From Novosphingobium umbonatum (GTDB lineage: Bacteria > Pseudomonadota > Alphaproteobacteria > Sphingomonadales > Sphingomonadaceae): a stretch of 64,000 nucleotides of DNA. The notes under the pieces were generated by a model. The model searched no databases. It saw only the letters and a list, made by a program, of their open reading frames with translations, and was not told the origin of the DNA. The translations under genes were made by a program, and so were the position numbers. Below, piece after piece: positions 24,175-33,400 of the stretch; the stretch's first letter is position 1, and each line of letters begins with the position of its first letter. The stretch lies in NCBI RefSeq assembly GCF_004005905.1, contig NZ_SACO01000001.1, positions 62,001-126,000 on the forward strand, in the 5' to 3' direction.

Positions 24175-25325
24175 ATTGCCCCGCCCTGATCCCCGCCGAT
24201 GGCCAGCCTGCTTTGGGCGCCATGCTGCGCGGGCTGGATTGTATGACCGCGCAGGCCAGTGCCACCGGCTTTGCCCGCCTGCTGGGCAGCCATGGCGCGC
24301 TCACCGGCGCGCTTACGCTCGCGCTCACGCTTTATGTCGCGCTGCTGGCCTTGGGCTTGATGAGCGGGCGGGCCAGCCTTTCGCTCTCCACCCTCACCCC
24401 GCGCATGATGACGCTTGGCCTTGCGCTGACATTTGCCACATCATGGATGGCCTATAGCCAGACGGTCTGGACCCTGCTGGCCAACGGGCCGGACTGGCTG
24501 GCGTCGCAAATGCTAGGGCTGCGCGGATCAGCAGCGCAGGCTTTGGCGGTCAGGCTGGATGGCTTGTTCGGCGTCCTGATGGACGCCGCCCGCGCCGCGC
24601 AGGAGGCGCAAGGCGATGCCAAGGGTATCCAACCCGCCGATCTACTCAACCTTTCCGCCCTGGTGCTGATGCTCGGCTCGGTCGGTGTGTTGGTGACCAG
24701 CAGGATCGTGCTGGCGGTCTTGCTGACGCTGGGGCCGGTGTTTGTGGTGCTGTCCATCTTTGGCGGCACGCGCGGCCTGTTTGAAGGCTGGCTGAAGGCA
24801 GCGGTCGGCTTTGCGCTGGTGCCGCTGTTCGCGGTGCTGCTGGGCGCGGGGGTCACCGAGGTTCTGACGCCCATGCTGCGCAGCATGGCGCAAAATGGCA
24901 TCAGCATGGAGGAGGCCGCCGCTGTGCTGCTGGCCGCCACCATCCATAGCGCACTGATGGTGCTGGCGCTGAAAGTCACCGCCATGCTGACCGCAGGCTG
25001 GCGCTTGCCATGGGGGCAAGGGGCGCAAGATCAGCAATTGTCGTCGCCATTGTGGGGCAACCGGTTCGCACCACCCGCCCCGCCAAACATGCAAACCATC
25101 GCGCAAAGCACGACTGCTCCGCAACCCGCCGCAGCCGCCACCGACCGCCGCATCCGCGCCATTCTGGCCGCCACCGCCGTGCCGATGCCTGCCCCGCTCA
25201 GCCTGCCCATGGCGCCCGCGCGCGGGGCGCATGCGGCCGCGCCTGCCCTGCCCGCGTCGGGGCAAGGCGCAGCCTCGCGCCAAAGGCAATTGGCACGCCA
25301 AATTACCCGAAAGCCTTCTGTATGA
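24171..25325 (+). CDS. virB6: VirB6/TrbL family inner-membrane channel protein
   Basis: The 384-residue protein has a short cysteine-containing N terminus, six or more membrane segments between about residues 45 and 285 and a disordered proline/alanine-rich tail of about 100 residues. The segment TLTPRMMTLGLALTFATSWMAY, in two parts, and the central loop before LVTSRIVLAVLLTLGPVFVVLSIF fit VirB6. It should line part of the transfer path through the inner membrane. It starts at ATG 24171 overlapping the virB4 stop (ATGA), and its own stop overlaps the virB9 start. A gene for VirB5, usually found near virB6, is missing. Confidence 0.88.
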   Translation: MNCPALIPADGQPALGAMLRGLDCMTAQASATGFARLLGSHGALTGALTLALTLYVALLALGLMSGRASLSLSTLTPRMMTLGLALTFATSWMAYSQTVWTLLANGPDWLASQMLGLRGSAAQALAVRLDGLFGVLMDAARAAQEAQGDAKGIQPADLLNLSALVLMLGSVGVLVTSRIVLAVLLTLGPVFVVLSIFGGTRGLFEGWLKAAVGFALVPLFAVLLGAGVTEVLTPMLRSMAQNGISMEEAAAVLLAATIHSALMVLALKVTAMLTAGWRLPWGQGAQDQQLSSPLWGNRFAPPAPPNMQTIAQSTTAPQPAAAATDRRIRAILAATAVPMPAPLSLPMAPARGAHAAAPALPASGQGAASRQRQLARQITRKPSV

Positions 25326-26071
25326 TCGCCCCTCTTTTGCTGGCCGCCGGTCTGCTGGCCCATCCCAAACCCGATCCGCGTGTCGCCCTGCGCGCCTATG
25401 AACCCGATACTATCACCTTGGTCGACACCCGCCCCGGCTTTGAAACCACCGTGCAATTTGCCGATGACGAGCATGTGGAAAACATCGCCATCGGCGACAG
25501 CGCCGCATGGCAAGTCACGCCCAACCGCCGCGCCAATCTGGTCTTTGTCAAACCGGCCAGTGCAAAAGCCCCCATCACCAACATGACCGTGGTGACCGAC
25601 AAGCGCAGCTATCTCTTCGCACTGCATGTGGCGGCAAGGGCGCAATATTTGCTGCGCTTTGCCTATCCCGCGCCGGTTGTTAACCAACCTGCCGAAAGCC
25701 CCGCGCCGCAACCCAACCCCACTGCCCCGCGCCCCGCCACCGAAAGGCTCAACTTCGCATGGAAAGCCAGCGGCGACAAAAGCCTGTTGCCCGCGATGGT
25801 CTTGGACGATGGGCAGTCCACCTATCTGGCATGGCCGGACAAGGCCGCGCTGCCAGTCATTCTGGAGCCTTCGCCCGATGGCAAAGGCGCGGGCCCCGTC
25901 AACACCAGCCAGTCCGGCCCCTATATTGTGGTGGCCGGCAGGCACGACGTCCTGCTGCTGCAAGCAGGCAAGAAACAGGCACGGCTGACCAATCTGGCGC
26001 CTGAAACCATGCCCGAGCCACTATCGCCCGACGCCATCACCGCTGTCCCTGCCAGTGGAGGCCAGCCATGA
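25322..26071 (+). CDS. virB9: VirB9 outer-membrane core complex protein
   Basis: The 249-residue protein starts with a hydrophobic leader (MIAPLLLAAGLLAHPKPDPR), then RALRAYEPDTI-like and NLVFVKPASAKAPITNMTVVTDKRSYLF motifs typical of the N-terminal VirB9 domain. A proline-rich linker and the C-terminal domain (NFAWKASGDKSLLPAMVLDDGQSTYLAW) complete the family pattern. It pairs with VirB7 and VirB10 to form the outer-membrane ring, but no VirB7 lipoprotein gene is present here. The start overlaps the virB6 stop and the virB10 start overlaps its stop. Confidence 0.93.
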   Translation: MIAPLLLAAGLLAHPKPDPRVALRAYEPDTITLVDTRPGFETTVQFADDEHVENIAIGDSAAWQVTPNRRANLVFVKPASAKAPITNMTVVTDKRSYLFALHVAARAQYLLRFAYPAPVVNQPAESPAPQPNPTAPRPATERLNFAWKASGDKSLLPAMVLDDGQSTYLAWPDKAALPVILEPSPDGKGAGPVNTSQSGPYIVVAGRHDVLLLQAGKKQARLTNLAPETMPEPLSPDAITAVPASGGQP

Positions 26072-27147
26072 CGCCCCTGCCCCCCGATCCGCGCAAAGCG
26101 ATGGAGGCCGAGGATCTGGCACAGGCCAGTCGCAACAGTTTCCCCGTGGTGGCCCAAAGCGCAAGGCGCAGCGACAAGGCCGGACTGGTGGCCGGTGGTG
26201 CCATCGCATTGGCGCTGGGCGCGTTGACCTTTGCCATGTTGCGCCAACCTGCTGCCCCGCTACCGGAAAGCGCGCCCAGCCCTGCCGCCGCCCCTGTGGC
26301 GAGTGAAACGCCAGCCCCAGCGCCTCCCCCGCCGCCGGTGACACCGGCGCAACAGGCGGCCATGACCTTGCCGCCCGCTTCGGCCAATCCCGCGCCTGTA
26401 ACGTTGACGGCCACCACCGCACCTGCCGTGGGTAATCCGGTCACACTGGTCTATGATGCCCCCGCCAGCCAGACCAACCCACGCGAAGCCGTCCCCCATG
26501 CCGCGCCCGCAACCGCTGGCTCGGCCCAGCCGATGTTGAACGAAAACGAGGCTTTCAGCGCCCGCCTCGGTCATGGTGCGGTCGAAACGGTCAGCGCCAC
26601 GCGTATGGAGCAGCCCGCGCTAACCGTGGCGCAGGGCACACTGATCCCCGCCATTCTGGAAACCGCGATTGACAGCGATCTGCCCGGCTATGCCCGCGCG
26701 GTGGTCAGTCAGGACATTCGCGGCTTTGACGGCAGCCGCGTGCTGATCCCGCGCGGATCGCGGCTGATTGGGCAATATAAAAGCGGGCTGCAGGCGGGTC
26801 AGACCCGCGTCTATGTGGTGTGGCAAAGGCTGATCCGGCCCGATGGGGTCAGCGTCATGCTCGCCTCGCCCGCGATTGAGTTTTCCGGCCGTTCGGGCCT
26901 GTCGGGGCAGGTCGATAGCCATTTCATGAAACGCTACAGCGCGGCCATCCTGCTCTCGATCCTGTCGGGCGCGGGGGCCATGACGGGCAATGGCACCAGC
27001 GTGGTGATCTCTTCGGGCAGTCAGGGCGCGGCATCGGTGGCGGCGCAAAATGATGGCAAGGTGCCGCCCACCGTCCGGGTCGCCTTGGGCCAGCCGATCC
27101 GCGTGTTCACCGCCCGCGATCTAGATTTTGCCAACGTGGAACCATGA
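26068..27147 (+). CDS. virB10: VirB10 transmembrane scaffold protein
   Basis: The 359-residue protein has a cytoplasmic N terminus of about 40 residues, one membrane helix (AGLVAGGAIALALGALTFAML), a long proline/alanine-rich periplasmic linker and the C-terminal TrbI domain from about residue 175. The domain shows LIPAILETAIDSDLPG, the RGFDGSRVLIPRGSRLIGQY segment and the antenna region around RYSAAILLSILSGAGA. VirB10 links the inner and outer membranes and opens the outer pore. It overlaps virB9 by four bases and is followed after ten bases by virB11. Confidence 0.95.
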   Translation: MTPLPPDPRKAMEAEDLAQASRNSFPVVAQSARRSDKAGLVAGGAIALALGALTFAMLRQPAAPLPESAPSPAAAPVASETPAPAPPPPPVTPAQQAAMTLPPASANPAPVTLTATTAPAVGNPVTLVYDAPASQTNPREAVPHAAPATAGSAQPMLNENEAFSARLGHGAVETVSATRMEQPALTVAQGTLIPAILETAIDSDLPGYARAVVSQDIRGFDGSRVLIPRGSRLIGQYKSGLQAGQTRVYVVWQRLIRPDGVSVMLASPAIEFSGRSGLSGQVDSHFMKRYSAAILLSILSGAGAMTGNGTSVVISSGSQGAASVAAQNDGKVPPTVRVALGQPIRVFTARDLDFANVEP

Positions 27148-27157
27148 GCCCAAAACC

Positions 27158-28093
27158 ATGAGCGGCGTTTTCCTTGAAGCCTATCTGGCCCCGTTCCGCC
27201 CATGGCTGGACCGCGCGGATGTCAGCGAGATTCTGGTCAATCGCGCGGGCGAGGTCTGGGTGGAAGGCGCGCTAGGCATGGAGCGTCACGAAGCACCCGT
27301 GGATGACCGGCTGATCCAGCGACTGGCCGAACAGGTGGCGCGGATCAGCGCGCAGGGGATCAACCGGCAAAGCCCGCTGTTGGGCGCGACCCTGCCCGAT
27401 GGCGCGCGGGTGCAGATTGTGGGGCCACCGGCCACGCGGTCGGGTTGGGCCATGGCCATCCGCCGCCATCGTCTGGTGGAAACGCCACTTGAAGCATGGC
27501 AGCCACAGGGCGGCCTGCCCCTGCCCACGGCGCGCCTGCCCCCGCCAGACCGCGCCGATCCGGTAGGCTGGCTGCGCAAGGCGGTGGCGGCGCGGGCGAC
27601 CATTCTGATCGCGGGCGGCACGTCGAGCGGCAAGACCACTTTCCTCAACGCCCTGCTGGCCCAAGTCCCGCGCGGGGAGCGCGTGGTGCTGGTGGAAGAC
27701 GCGCCCGAAATCCGTCTGACGCAGCCCAATGCGCTGGGCCTTATCGCCGTGCGCGGGGGCATGGGGGAGGCGCAAGTGGATGCCAATGATCTGTTGCAAG
27801 CGGCGCTGCGCCTGCGGCCCGATCGCATCGTGCTGGGCGAATTGCGCGGGGCCGAAGCGGTCACTTTCCTGCGCGCAGTCAACACCGGCCACCCCGGCTC
27901 TTTTTCCACCATCCACGCCAATTCCTGCTCCGGCGCGCTGGAGCAATTGGCGCTAATGGTGATGCAGGCGGGCCTTGGCCTCAGCCGCGCCGACACTTTG
28001 GCCTATGCCGCGCAAGTGGTGGATGCGGTAGTCTATCTGGAGCGCGACAGCACCGGCAGGCGCATTGCCGACATCGCCGCGCTCAAAGCCTAG
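27158..28093 (+). CDS. virB11: VirB11 traffic ATPase
   Basis: The 311-residue hexameric ATPase has the N-terminal domain (DVSEILVNRAGEVWVEG), Walker A GGTSSGKT (residues 153-160), Asp box around VVLVEDAPEIRL, Walker B region RIVLGELRGAEA and the His box TGHPGSFSTIHAN. It switches the secretion machine between pilus building and substrate transfer. It is the last gene of the operon; the M28 peptidase gene converges on it with a three-base gap. No virD4 coupling protein follows. Confidence 0.95.
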   Translation: MSGVFLEAYLAPFRPWLDRADVSEILVNRAGEVWVEGALGMERHEAPVDDRLIQRLAEQVARISAQGINRQSPLLGATLPDGARVQIVGPPATRSGWAMAIRRHRLVETPLEAWQPQGGLPLPTARLPPPDRADPVGWLRKAVAARATILIAGGTSSGKTTFLNALLAQVPRGERVVLVEDAPEIRLTQPNALGLIAVRGGMGEAQVDANDLLQAALRLRPDRIVLGELRGAEAVTFLRAVNTGHPGSFSTIHANSCSGALEQLALMVMQAGLGLSRADTLAYAAQVVDAVVYLERDSTGRRIADIAALKA

Positions 28094-28096
28094 GCG

Positions 28097-29725
28097 CTAT
28101 TTCCCGCCTGCAAATTGCGCGAAATAGCTGTCCTTGTGCCATTGCGGACGTTCCGGCGCATTGGCTACATCCTTGACCAGATCAGCGACATAATCGGCAA
28201 AGCGGGCCGCATCGCGCGTGTTGACCGGCTGCTGCGCATCATCCTTGGGCGAGTGATAGATATTGGCGCGCCACGCCTTTTCCACTGCCTCCTCCGGTGT
28301 GCCTCGGGCAAAGCCCAGCTTCATGAACAGCGAGGGAATGCCCGCACGCACGAAATTATACTGGTCCGAACGGATGAACACATTCCGGTCCGGCAGGGGA
28401 TCGGGCACCACCGGCAGCTTGTGCCGCGCCGAAACCGCCTGCGCCGCCGCGCCCAAAGTGCTTTCCTCATAGCCGATAGGCGTCACGCTGGTGAGCGGGA
28501 AGATCGGCAGCGGCATATCGAAATTGATGTCGGCCACCATGGCGGCCTTGGGCACGGTGGGATGGGCTACGAAATAGCGTGCGCCCAACAGGCCCGCCTC
28601 TTCCCCCGTGGGGATCAGGAAGAGCACAGAACGGCGCGGGGGCTTTTTCGCTTTGGCCAGATCACCGGCAATGGTCAAAACACTGGCTACGCCAATGCCA
28701 TTGTCCAAGGCGCCATTGTAGATACGGTCACCATTGACCGGTTCGCCGATGCCCAGCCCGTCGAGATGCGCCGATACCACCACATATTCCCCCGCCAGTG
28801 CCTTGTCGCTGCCCGGCAGGATGGCGGCCACATTGGCGCTGGTCAGCGGCACAGTCTGGCTTGTCACGCGGGCGGAAATCTTTTGCGCCAGATCGAACAA
28901 GGGCAGCGGGCGCGAGGCATCGGCCAGCGCGGCCATTTCGGCATAGCTGTGCCCCGATCCGGCGAACAATGCCTCGCTGATCTCGGGGCTGATGCTGGCG
29001 GAGAAAAAGGGTGTTTTCGCATCGCGCGCGGCCCCATCACGCAGCATGATCGCCGCGCGGGACGACAGGCCGATCTGGCGCGACCACGGGATCTCGATCT
29101 GCTTGGCCGTGGTCAGGCTGATCATCCCCAGCGCGCCCTTTTCGATCAGGACGCGGATACGTTCCGAACGGGCAGTGGATTTGCGCGCGCCCGACACATC
29201 ATCCGGCCCGCCAGTGATCACCACCACCACCTTGCCGCGCACATCCACGCCGCCAAAATCATCATGACCTGCGCCCAGATCGGGCATGGACAGGCCATAG
29301 CCAACAAACACCAGCGGCACATTGTCCAGAGCGGGCAAATAATCATGCCGCCCGTTCATGAAGGCCTCTTCCGGCAGTTTCAGCGAGCGCTGCCCGTCAG
29401 GCCCGACCAATGTGATCGCGCTTTGCGCATTGACCACTTTTTGCGAAACGAAATCGATGGGTTGGAAATAGCCCTGTGTCCCCGCAGGCTTCAGCCCCAA
29501 CTCCTTGAACCGCGCGGCCACCAGCGCCGCTGCGCGGTCATAGCCAGGTGTACCCAAGGCGCGCCCTTCATAGGCATCGCTGGCGATTTCGCGCACAAAG
29601 GACCATATTTGTTCACCCTGAGCGGCCATGACATCAGAGGCAAGGGTATCAGGCTTGGTATGCGCCATCACCGGATGGGATGCCACCAATGCCAGAGCGA
29701 GCGAAGAAAACCGAGCAAAGCGCAT
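28097..29725 (-). CDS. Secreted M28-family zinc peptidase
   Basis: The 542-residue protein has a signal peptide (cleavage near VMAH), an inserted PA-like domain and an M28 catalytic domain. Zinc-binding motifs include VVSAHLDGLG (His320 and Asp322), the GALDNGIGVASV aspartate, the GEEAGLLG glutamate and a later DINFDMP aspartate. Family members are aminopeptidases or glutamate carboxypeptidases of the periplasm. ATG at 29725 is chosen because it starts the signal peptide; a longer frame exists upstream. It lies downstream of the second TonB receptor only by position, since that gene has its own terminator between them. Confidence 0.9.
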   Translation of the reverse strand: MRFARFSSLALALVASHPVMAHTKPDTLASDVMAAQGEQIWSFVREIASDAYEGRALGTPGYDRAAALVAARFKELGLKPAGTQGYFQPIDFVSQKVVNAQSAITLVGPDGQRSLKLPEEAFMNGRHDYLPALDNVPLVFVGYGLSMPDLGAGHDDFGGVDVRGKVVVVITGGPDDVSGARKSTARSERIRVLIEKGALGMISLTTAKQIEIPWSRQIGLSSRAAIMLRDGAARDAKTPFFSASISPEISEALFAGSGHSYAEMAALADASRPLPLFDLAQKISARVTSQTVPLTSANVAAILPGSDKALAGEYVVVSAHLDGLGIGEPVNGDRIYNGALDNGIGVASVLTIAGDLAKAKKPPRRSVLFLIPTGEEAGLLGARYFVAHPTVPKAAMVADINFDMPLPIFPLTSVTPIGYEESTLGAAAQAVSARHKLPVVPDPLPDRNVFIRSDQYNFVRAGIPSLFMKLGFARGTPEEAVEKAWRANIYHSPKDDAQQPVNTRDAARFADYVADLVKDVANAPERPQWHKDSYFAQFAGGK

Positions 29726-29831
29726 GGGGCCAGACCTTGTAAAGCGAGACAATACCGCCAGCCTAGAACCACAAAAAAGACAGGGCAAGCGGGCTAAATT
29801 GCCTACTTGCCCTGCCGGAATTGTTCAAAAC

Positions 29832-29854
29832 AGGCGCCTTGTTAATGGGCGCCT
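29832..29854 (-). terminator. Intrinsic terminator of the second TonB-receptor gene
   Basis: The arms AGGCGCC and GGCGCCT with a nine-base loop are followed, on the minus strand, by TGTTTTG. The hairpin lies eight bases after the receptor stop codon. Confidence 0.7.
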
Positions 29855-29862
29855 ATTCTGGA

Positions 29863-32262
29863 TTAGAAGCTAATCGACGCGTCGATGCCGAAGGTGCGCG
29901 GCGCGTTGAAGTTGCCATAATCACCCAGCACGTTGTTGATGCTGCCATTGACAGTGCTGGTGGTGGGCGAACCGGGCAGGCTGTTCGAGGGGTCGCGGCG
30001 GAACACATATTGCGTGTTCAGCATGTTGCGCGACCACACGGTCACCGTCAGCTTCTGGCCATTGTCACGCACCGGAATGTCGGCAACCGCGAAGCGGCCG
30101 TTGAACACCAGCGAGGCATCGTTATGCGTGGCAAACTGGTCGAAGGCCTGCGTCGACTGCGAGTAGTTCGCGTCGATGTGGAACTTCATCACAGCGCCAG
30201 CGCCACCGGCCGGAACTTCGTAGTCAGCCGAGGCCGACGCCGCATTGCGGGGGGTGTAAACGATGTAGAACTGCTGCCACACGCCCGTTTCGGGGATGTA
30301 GATCTTGGGGATGTGGGTGTAGGTATAGGCATAGGAACCGGTCAGGGTCAGGCCTTCGGCAACCTTGCCCGTCACGTCCAGTTCGATACCGCGGATCTTG
30401 GTGTTGGCCGAAGCATTCAGCGTCTTGAGGATGTTGATGCTGGTGCCGGTTGCCGAGTCCGTCTGGATCGAGCTGACGTCGACCTGGCTGTTCTTGCGGT
30501 CCATCATATAGGCGGCCAGATTGATGCGCAGCTTGCGATCAAACAGGTCCGACTTCAGGCCGAGTTCGTAGGACTTCACGTCTTCGGGGTTGAAGGCCAG
30601 ATAGTTGGCGGTACGCGAGGAGGCACCACCGGCGCGGTAACCGGTCGCGAACTTGGCATAACCATGAACGTTGCTGTCCAGATCATAGGCCAGCGTGACC
30701 ATCGGGTTGAAGCGGTTCCAGGTCTTGTTCAGCGGCGAATAGCCGTTGGCGGCGGCAACTGCGGTGTTCACGTCATAATTGACGTTGCGGAACATGTGCA
30801 GCACGCCCTTCTTCTGGTCGCGGGTGTAGCGGCCACCGACCGTCAGGTGCAGGTTATCCGCAAAGTGATAGGTGCCCTGACCAAAAGCGGCATAGCTCTT
30901 CGACCATACTTCCGAAGCGCGGTCGATCGAGGCGAAGGGGTTGGTGAACACGTTGGTGTTCACGGTAGCAGCCGTGCCATCGGCGTTCCACACCATCGAC
31001 GAAGGCGTGGCGGCATTGTCGCTCACATGTTCGTTGAAGTAGAACAGGCCAGCCACGTAATCCAGCTTGCCGGCGGTGCCCACAGCCTGGAATTCCTGGC
31101 TGAACTGCGACTGCCACAGGTTGGCGAGCGAATAGCGGCTGAACGAACCGCTGGCGCTGTACACGGGAACGCGGTGTGCGCCGCCCGAGTTATCCCACTG
31201 CGTGGCGGTCACGCGGCGCCATGCGGTGATCGAGCGCAGTTCCAGATCGGACGAAACCTTCCACTTCAGGCTGTTGGTAAAGCCGCGGGTGGTGTCAACC
31301 GAAGGCTGCTGCGGCACGCCGATGTCGGCGGTGCGCATCAGGCTGCTGCCGTTGATCTGCACGATGCTGGGCAGAGCCTTCACGGTGCCGGTCAGCGTGG
31401 CATAGTTGGTGCCCGGCAGAGTGCAGGCGGCGGTGGCCGCACCGGCAACGCAACCGTTGGGGTTATAGTTCAGCAGCTGGCTGTAATAGGGGGTGTTCTT
31501 GTCCTGGCTCACGTCGAACGAGAAATCGTTGGTGATGCCATTGTCCGACTTCCAGCGCACAGCAGCGCGCAGACCCTTGCGGTCATAATAGCCCCAACCG
31601 ACCTGACCGGCCATCGGGTTCTTGGTGATCGCGTCCTGATACTGGGTGATGGCGTCGATCTTGACGGCAAAGCCCTTGTATTCGGGCAGGTCAACGTGGA
31701 GTTCGGTGTTGTGCGAGCCGAGGTTACCCATGCCGCCCTGAATGCGGCCGCCAAACTGGCCCGAGGGGTTCTTGGCCACGATCGAGAGCGCGCCACCTTC
31801 GGTGTTGCGGCCGAACAGCGTGCCCTGAGGACCCTTCAGCACTTCGATACGCGCCACGTCGAACAGCGCGGCGTTGATGCCATGCTGGCGACCCAGATAC
31901 ACGCCGTCGATGTAGATACCCACGCCCTGCTCACGAGCGGGCTGGTTGGCGTCCAGAGGAACGATACCACGGATACCGATCGTCAGCGCCGACACGCGGG
32001 CTTCGAAAGGCGCAACGCGCAGCGAAGGCACAGCGCCATCGCCCAGATCCATCAGGCTCTGCACGTGACGCTTCTTGATTTCTTCATTGTCCATCACAGA
32101 GATGGAGATCGGCGTCTTCTGCAGGCTGGTTTCGCGCTTGGTGGCGGTCACCACGATTTCGGTCAGACCGCCCGAAGGAGCAGCTGCTTCATCGGCAAAA
32201 GCGGGCGAGGCGATCAGCGCCATCACGCTGGCGGCGGTAAACAGTTGCGAGGAATACTTCAT
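29863..32262 (-). CDS. TonB-dependent outer-membrane receptor
   Basis: The 799-residue protein has a signal peptide (cleavage near AFADE), a TonB box (LTEIVVTATKRETSLQ), a plug with IEVLKGPQGTLFGRNTEGGALSIV and a beta-barrel ending in TFGIDASISF. It belongs to the broad sphingomonad receptor group whose ligands are mostly unknown. It is monocistronic, with a terminator downstream and a leader of several hundred bases upstream. ATG at 32262 starts the signal peptide and follows GGGGG; longer upstream reading frames are unlikely to be translated. No linked transporter or regulator indicates the substrate. Confidence 0.9.
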   Translation of the reverse strand: MKYSSQLFTAASVMALIASPAFADEAAAPSGGLTEIVVTATKRETSLQKTPISISVMDNEEIKKRHVQSLMDLGDGAVPSLRVAPFEARVSALTIGIRGIVPLDANQPAREQGVGIYIDGVYLGRQHGINAALFDVARIEVLKGPQGTLFGRNTEGGALSIVAKNPSGQFGGRIQGGMGNLGSHNTELHVDLPEYKGFAVKIDAITQYQDAITKNPMAGQVGWGYYDRKGLRAAVRWKSDNGITNDFSFDVSQDKNTPYYSQLLNYNPNGCVAGAATAACTLPGTNYATLTGTVKALPSIVQINGSSLMRTADIGVPQQPSVDTTRGFTNSLKWKVSSDLELRSITAWRRVTATQWDNSGGAHRVPVYSASGSFSRYSLANLWQSQFSQEFQAVGTAGKLDYVAGLFYFNEHVSDNAATPSSMVWNADGTAATVNTNVFTNPFASIDRASEVWSKSYAAFGQGTYHFADNLHLTVGGRYTRDQKKGVLHMFRNVNYDVNTAVAAANGYSPLNKTWNRFNPMVTLAYDLDSNVHGYAKFATGYRAGGASSRTANYLAFNPEDVKSYELGLKSDLFDRKLRINLAAYMMDRKNSQVDVSSIQTDSATGTSINILKTLNASANTKIRGIELDVTGKVAEGLTLTGSYAYTYTHIPKIYIPETGVWQQFYIVYTPRNAASASADYEVPAGGAGAVMKFHIDANYSQSTQAFDQFATHNDASLVFNGRFAVADIPVRDNGQKLTVTVWSRNMLNTQYVFRRDPSNSLPGSPTTSTVNGSINNVLGDYGNFNAPRTFGIDASISF

Positions 32263-32640
32263 AAAACCCCCATGAAAGCCACCGCCCGGAAAGGAAGAAG
32301 CGAAAGGGACGTTTGCCCCGAGCGGCTTGGCGTTGAGGCGGGCACTAGGCGGGTTTGATGACGCTTTATTGACGCATGTGTGACAGTTCTGTGAAATGGC
32401 GTTAAGGTTTGAAAGGCCGTGGCGTTCACGCCGCCAAAAGCGCTGTTTTTCGGGGATTCCCGACAAAGCCCTCTGCAAGATCAGACGATAGATTTCCTGA
32501 TTTGGGGCAGATGATGGCATTTTTGCCACAGTAAAAATGACAGCCCCCTGTCACAAAGCAGCCCTTATCCAGCCCGCCAGCACGGGCAAACAGGCGAATC
32601 AGACGCCCCAGTGTGACAAAGGCAAGAACGCGCGCCGCCA
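32263..32640. other. Non-coding upstream region of the second TonB receptor
   Basis: This stretch of about 380 bases has no convincing gene on either strand. Its base composition is less GC-rich than the flanking genes, as expected for regulatory DNA. A weak minus-strand promoter-like pair (TTCACA, 17 bases, TCAATA) lies about 100 bases before the receptor start, and a short TCGGG/CCCGA inverted repeat lies further upstream. No known operator was recognised. Confidence 0.5.
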
Positions 32641-32680
32641 AAAAGCAAAGGCCCGACCAGCATTCCGCCGACCGGGCCTT
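32641..32680 (-). terminator. Intrinsic terminator after the GNAT gene
   Basis: An eight-base stem (AAGGCCCG with CGGGCCTT) spanning a 17-base loop is followed on the minus strand by TTGCTTTTTGG. It lies 25 bases beyond the GNAT stop codon. Confidence 0.65.
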
Positions 32681-32705
32681 GCCTTTCCATCACCGCGTGA
32701 TGGAT

Positions 32706-33311
32706 TTAACGATAGGTTTTGGACAGCACCACCAGCGTGGGATCGCCCTCAAAGGCCTCGGGCGTGAAGCCCTTTTCGCGCTCCAGTTCGATGGCGGCAT
32801 GGTTATCGCGGCTCTCGATCGAGATGACGCGGCGCACGCCCCTGCGTTCGGCTTCCTGCGCCAACAGGTCCAGCATCGCCCAGCCCACGCCGCGCCCGCG
32901 ATAATCGGCACGCACCGATACGGCCACTTCGGCCGTGTCCAGCTTGCCATCACAGGCCAGCAGGCCCGAGGCGACCAATTCGCCCGCTTCAAAACCGACA
33001 AAGCTTTCCGAACGGAAATGGTCGGCATGCAGCAGCGGGTCGAGCTGGTCATGGCTGACATGCTCGCCAGCGGCAAAGAAGCGGAAGCGGCGGTCTTCAT
33101 CGCTGACCTGATCGAAAAAGGCCGAGAGCGCGGCCTCGTCCTCTTCAACGACAGGGCGCACCGTAATGACCAGACCATCGCGGGTGGTCAGTTCAAACGC
33201 ATGGTGAGCGGTGTTGACTTGAGTGGTAACATCGGCGGTCATCGCATTAGCCCCCTTGGCTATGGGAAAGGGATTGCGGGACAGGACATCCAAATTCCTG
33301 AGACGCGACAT
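32706..33311 (-). CDS. GNAT-family N-acetyltransferase
   Basis: The product of up to 201 residues has a GNAT fold: RDGLVITVRPVVEEDEAALSAFF at the start of the domain in two blocks, a central VAVSVRADYRGRGVGWAMLDLL with the acetyl-CoA-binding R-x-x-G-R-G-V-G motif and the late ISIESRDNHAAIELEREKGF segment. Similar domains occur fused to acyl-CoA synthetases or stand alone as protein or small-molecule acetyltransferases. Two starts are plausible, ATG at 33311 and ATG at 33242; each has an AGGGGG-type site upstream, and conservation begins only after the second. It could regulate the nearby acetyl-CoA synthetase by lysine acetylation, but that is inference. Confidence 0.85.
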   Translation of the reverse strand: MSRLRNLDVLSRNPFPIAKGANAMTADVTTQVNTAHHAFELTTRDGLVITVRPVVEEDEAALSAFFDQVSDEDRRFRFFAAGEHVSHDQLDPLLHADHFRSESFVGFEAGELVASGLLACDGKLDTAEVAVSVRADYRGRGVGWAMLDLLAQEAERRGVRRVISIESRDNHAAIELEREKGFTPEAFEGDPTLVVLSKTYR

Positions 33312-33336
33312 ATTGTGGCGTCCCCCTGCCCCACCC

Positions 33337-33372
33337 GAAAAAGCCGCGCCTTGATCTAGACCAAGACGCGGC
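33337..33372 (-). terminator. Intrinsic terminator after the MHS transporter gene
   Basis: An 11-pair interrupted stem (AGCCGCG plus CTTG with CAAG plus CGCGGCT) is followed on the minus strand by TTTTT (33337-33341). It ends the porin-transporter operon just before the GNAT gene. Confidence 0.85.
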
Positions 33373-33400
33373 TGTTTATGGGGGGCGACTTTAGTCGCAG

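Noticed and set aside
20593..28093. Integrated conjugative element
   Set aside because: No integrase, relaxase, coupling protein or attachment repeats were seen on either side, and neighbouring genes have the same base composition.
29821..32358. Open frame of more than 840 codons antisense to the second TonB receptor
   Set aside because: No recognisable domain, and the composition is typical of reversed coding sequence.
32426..32641. Small cysteine-containing open frame upstream of the second TonB receptor
   Set aside because: No ribosome site, no hydrophobic or conserved pattern, and it overlaps regulatory DNA.
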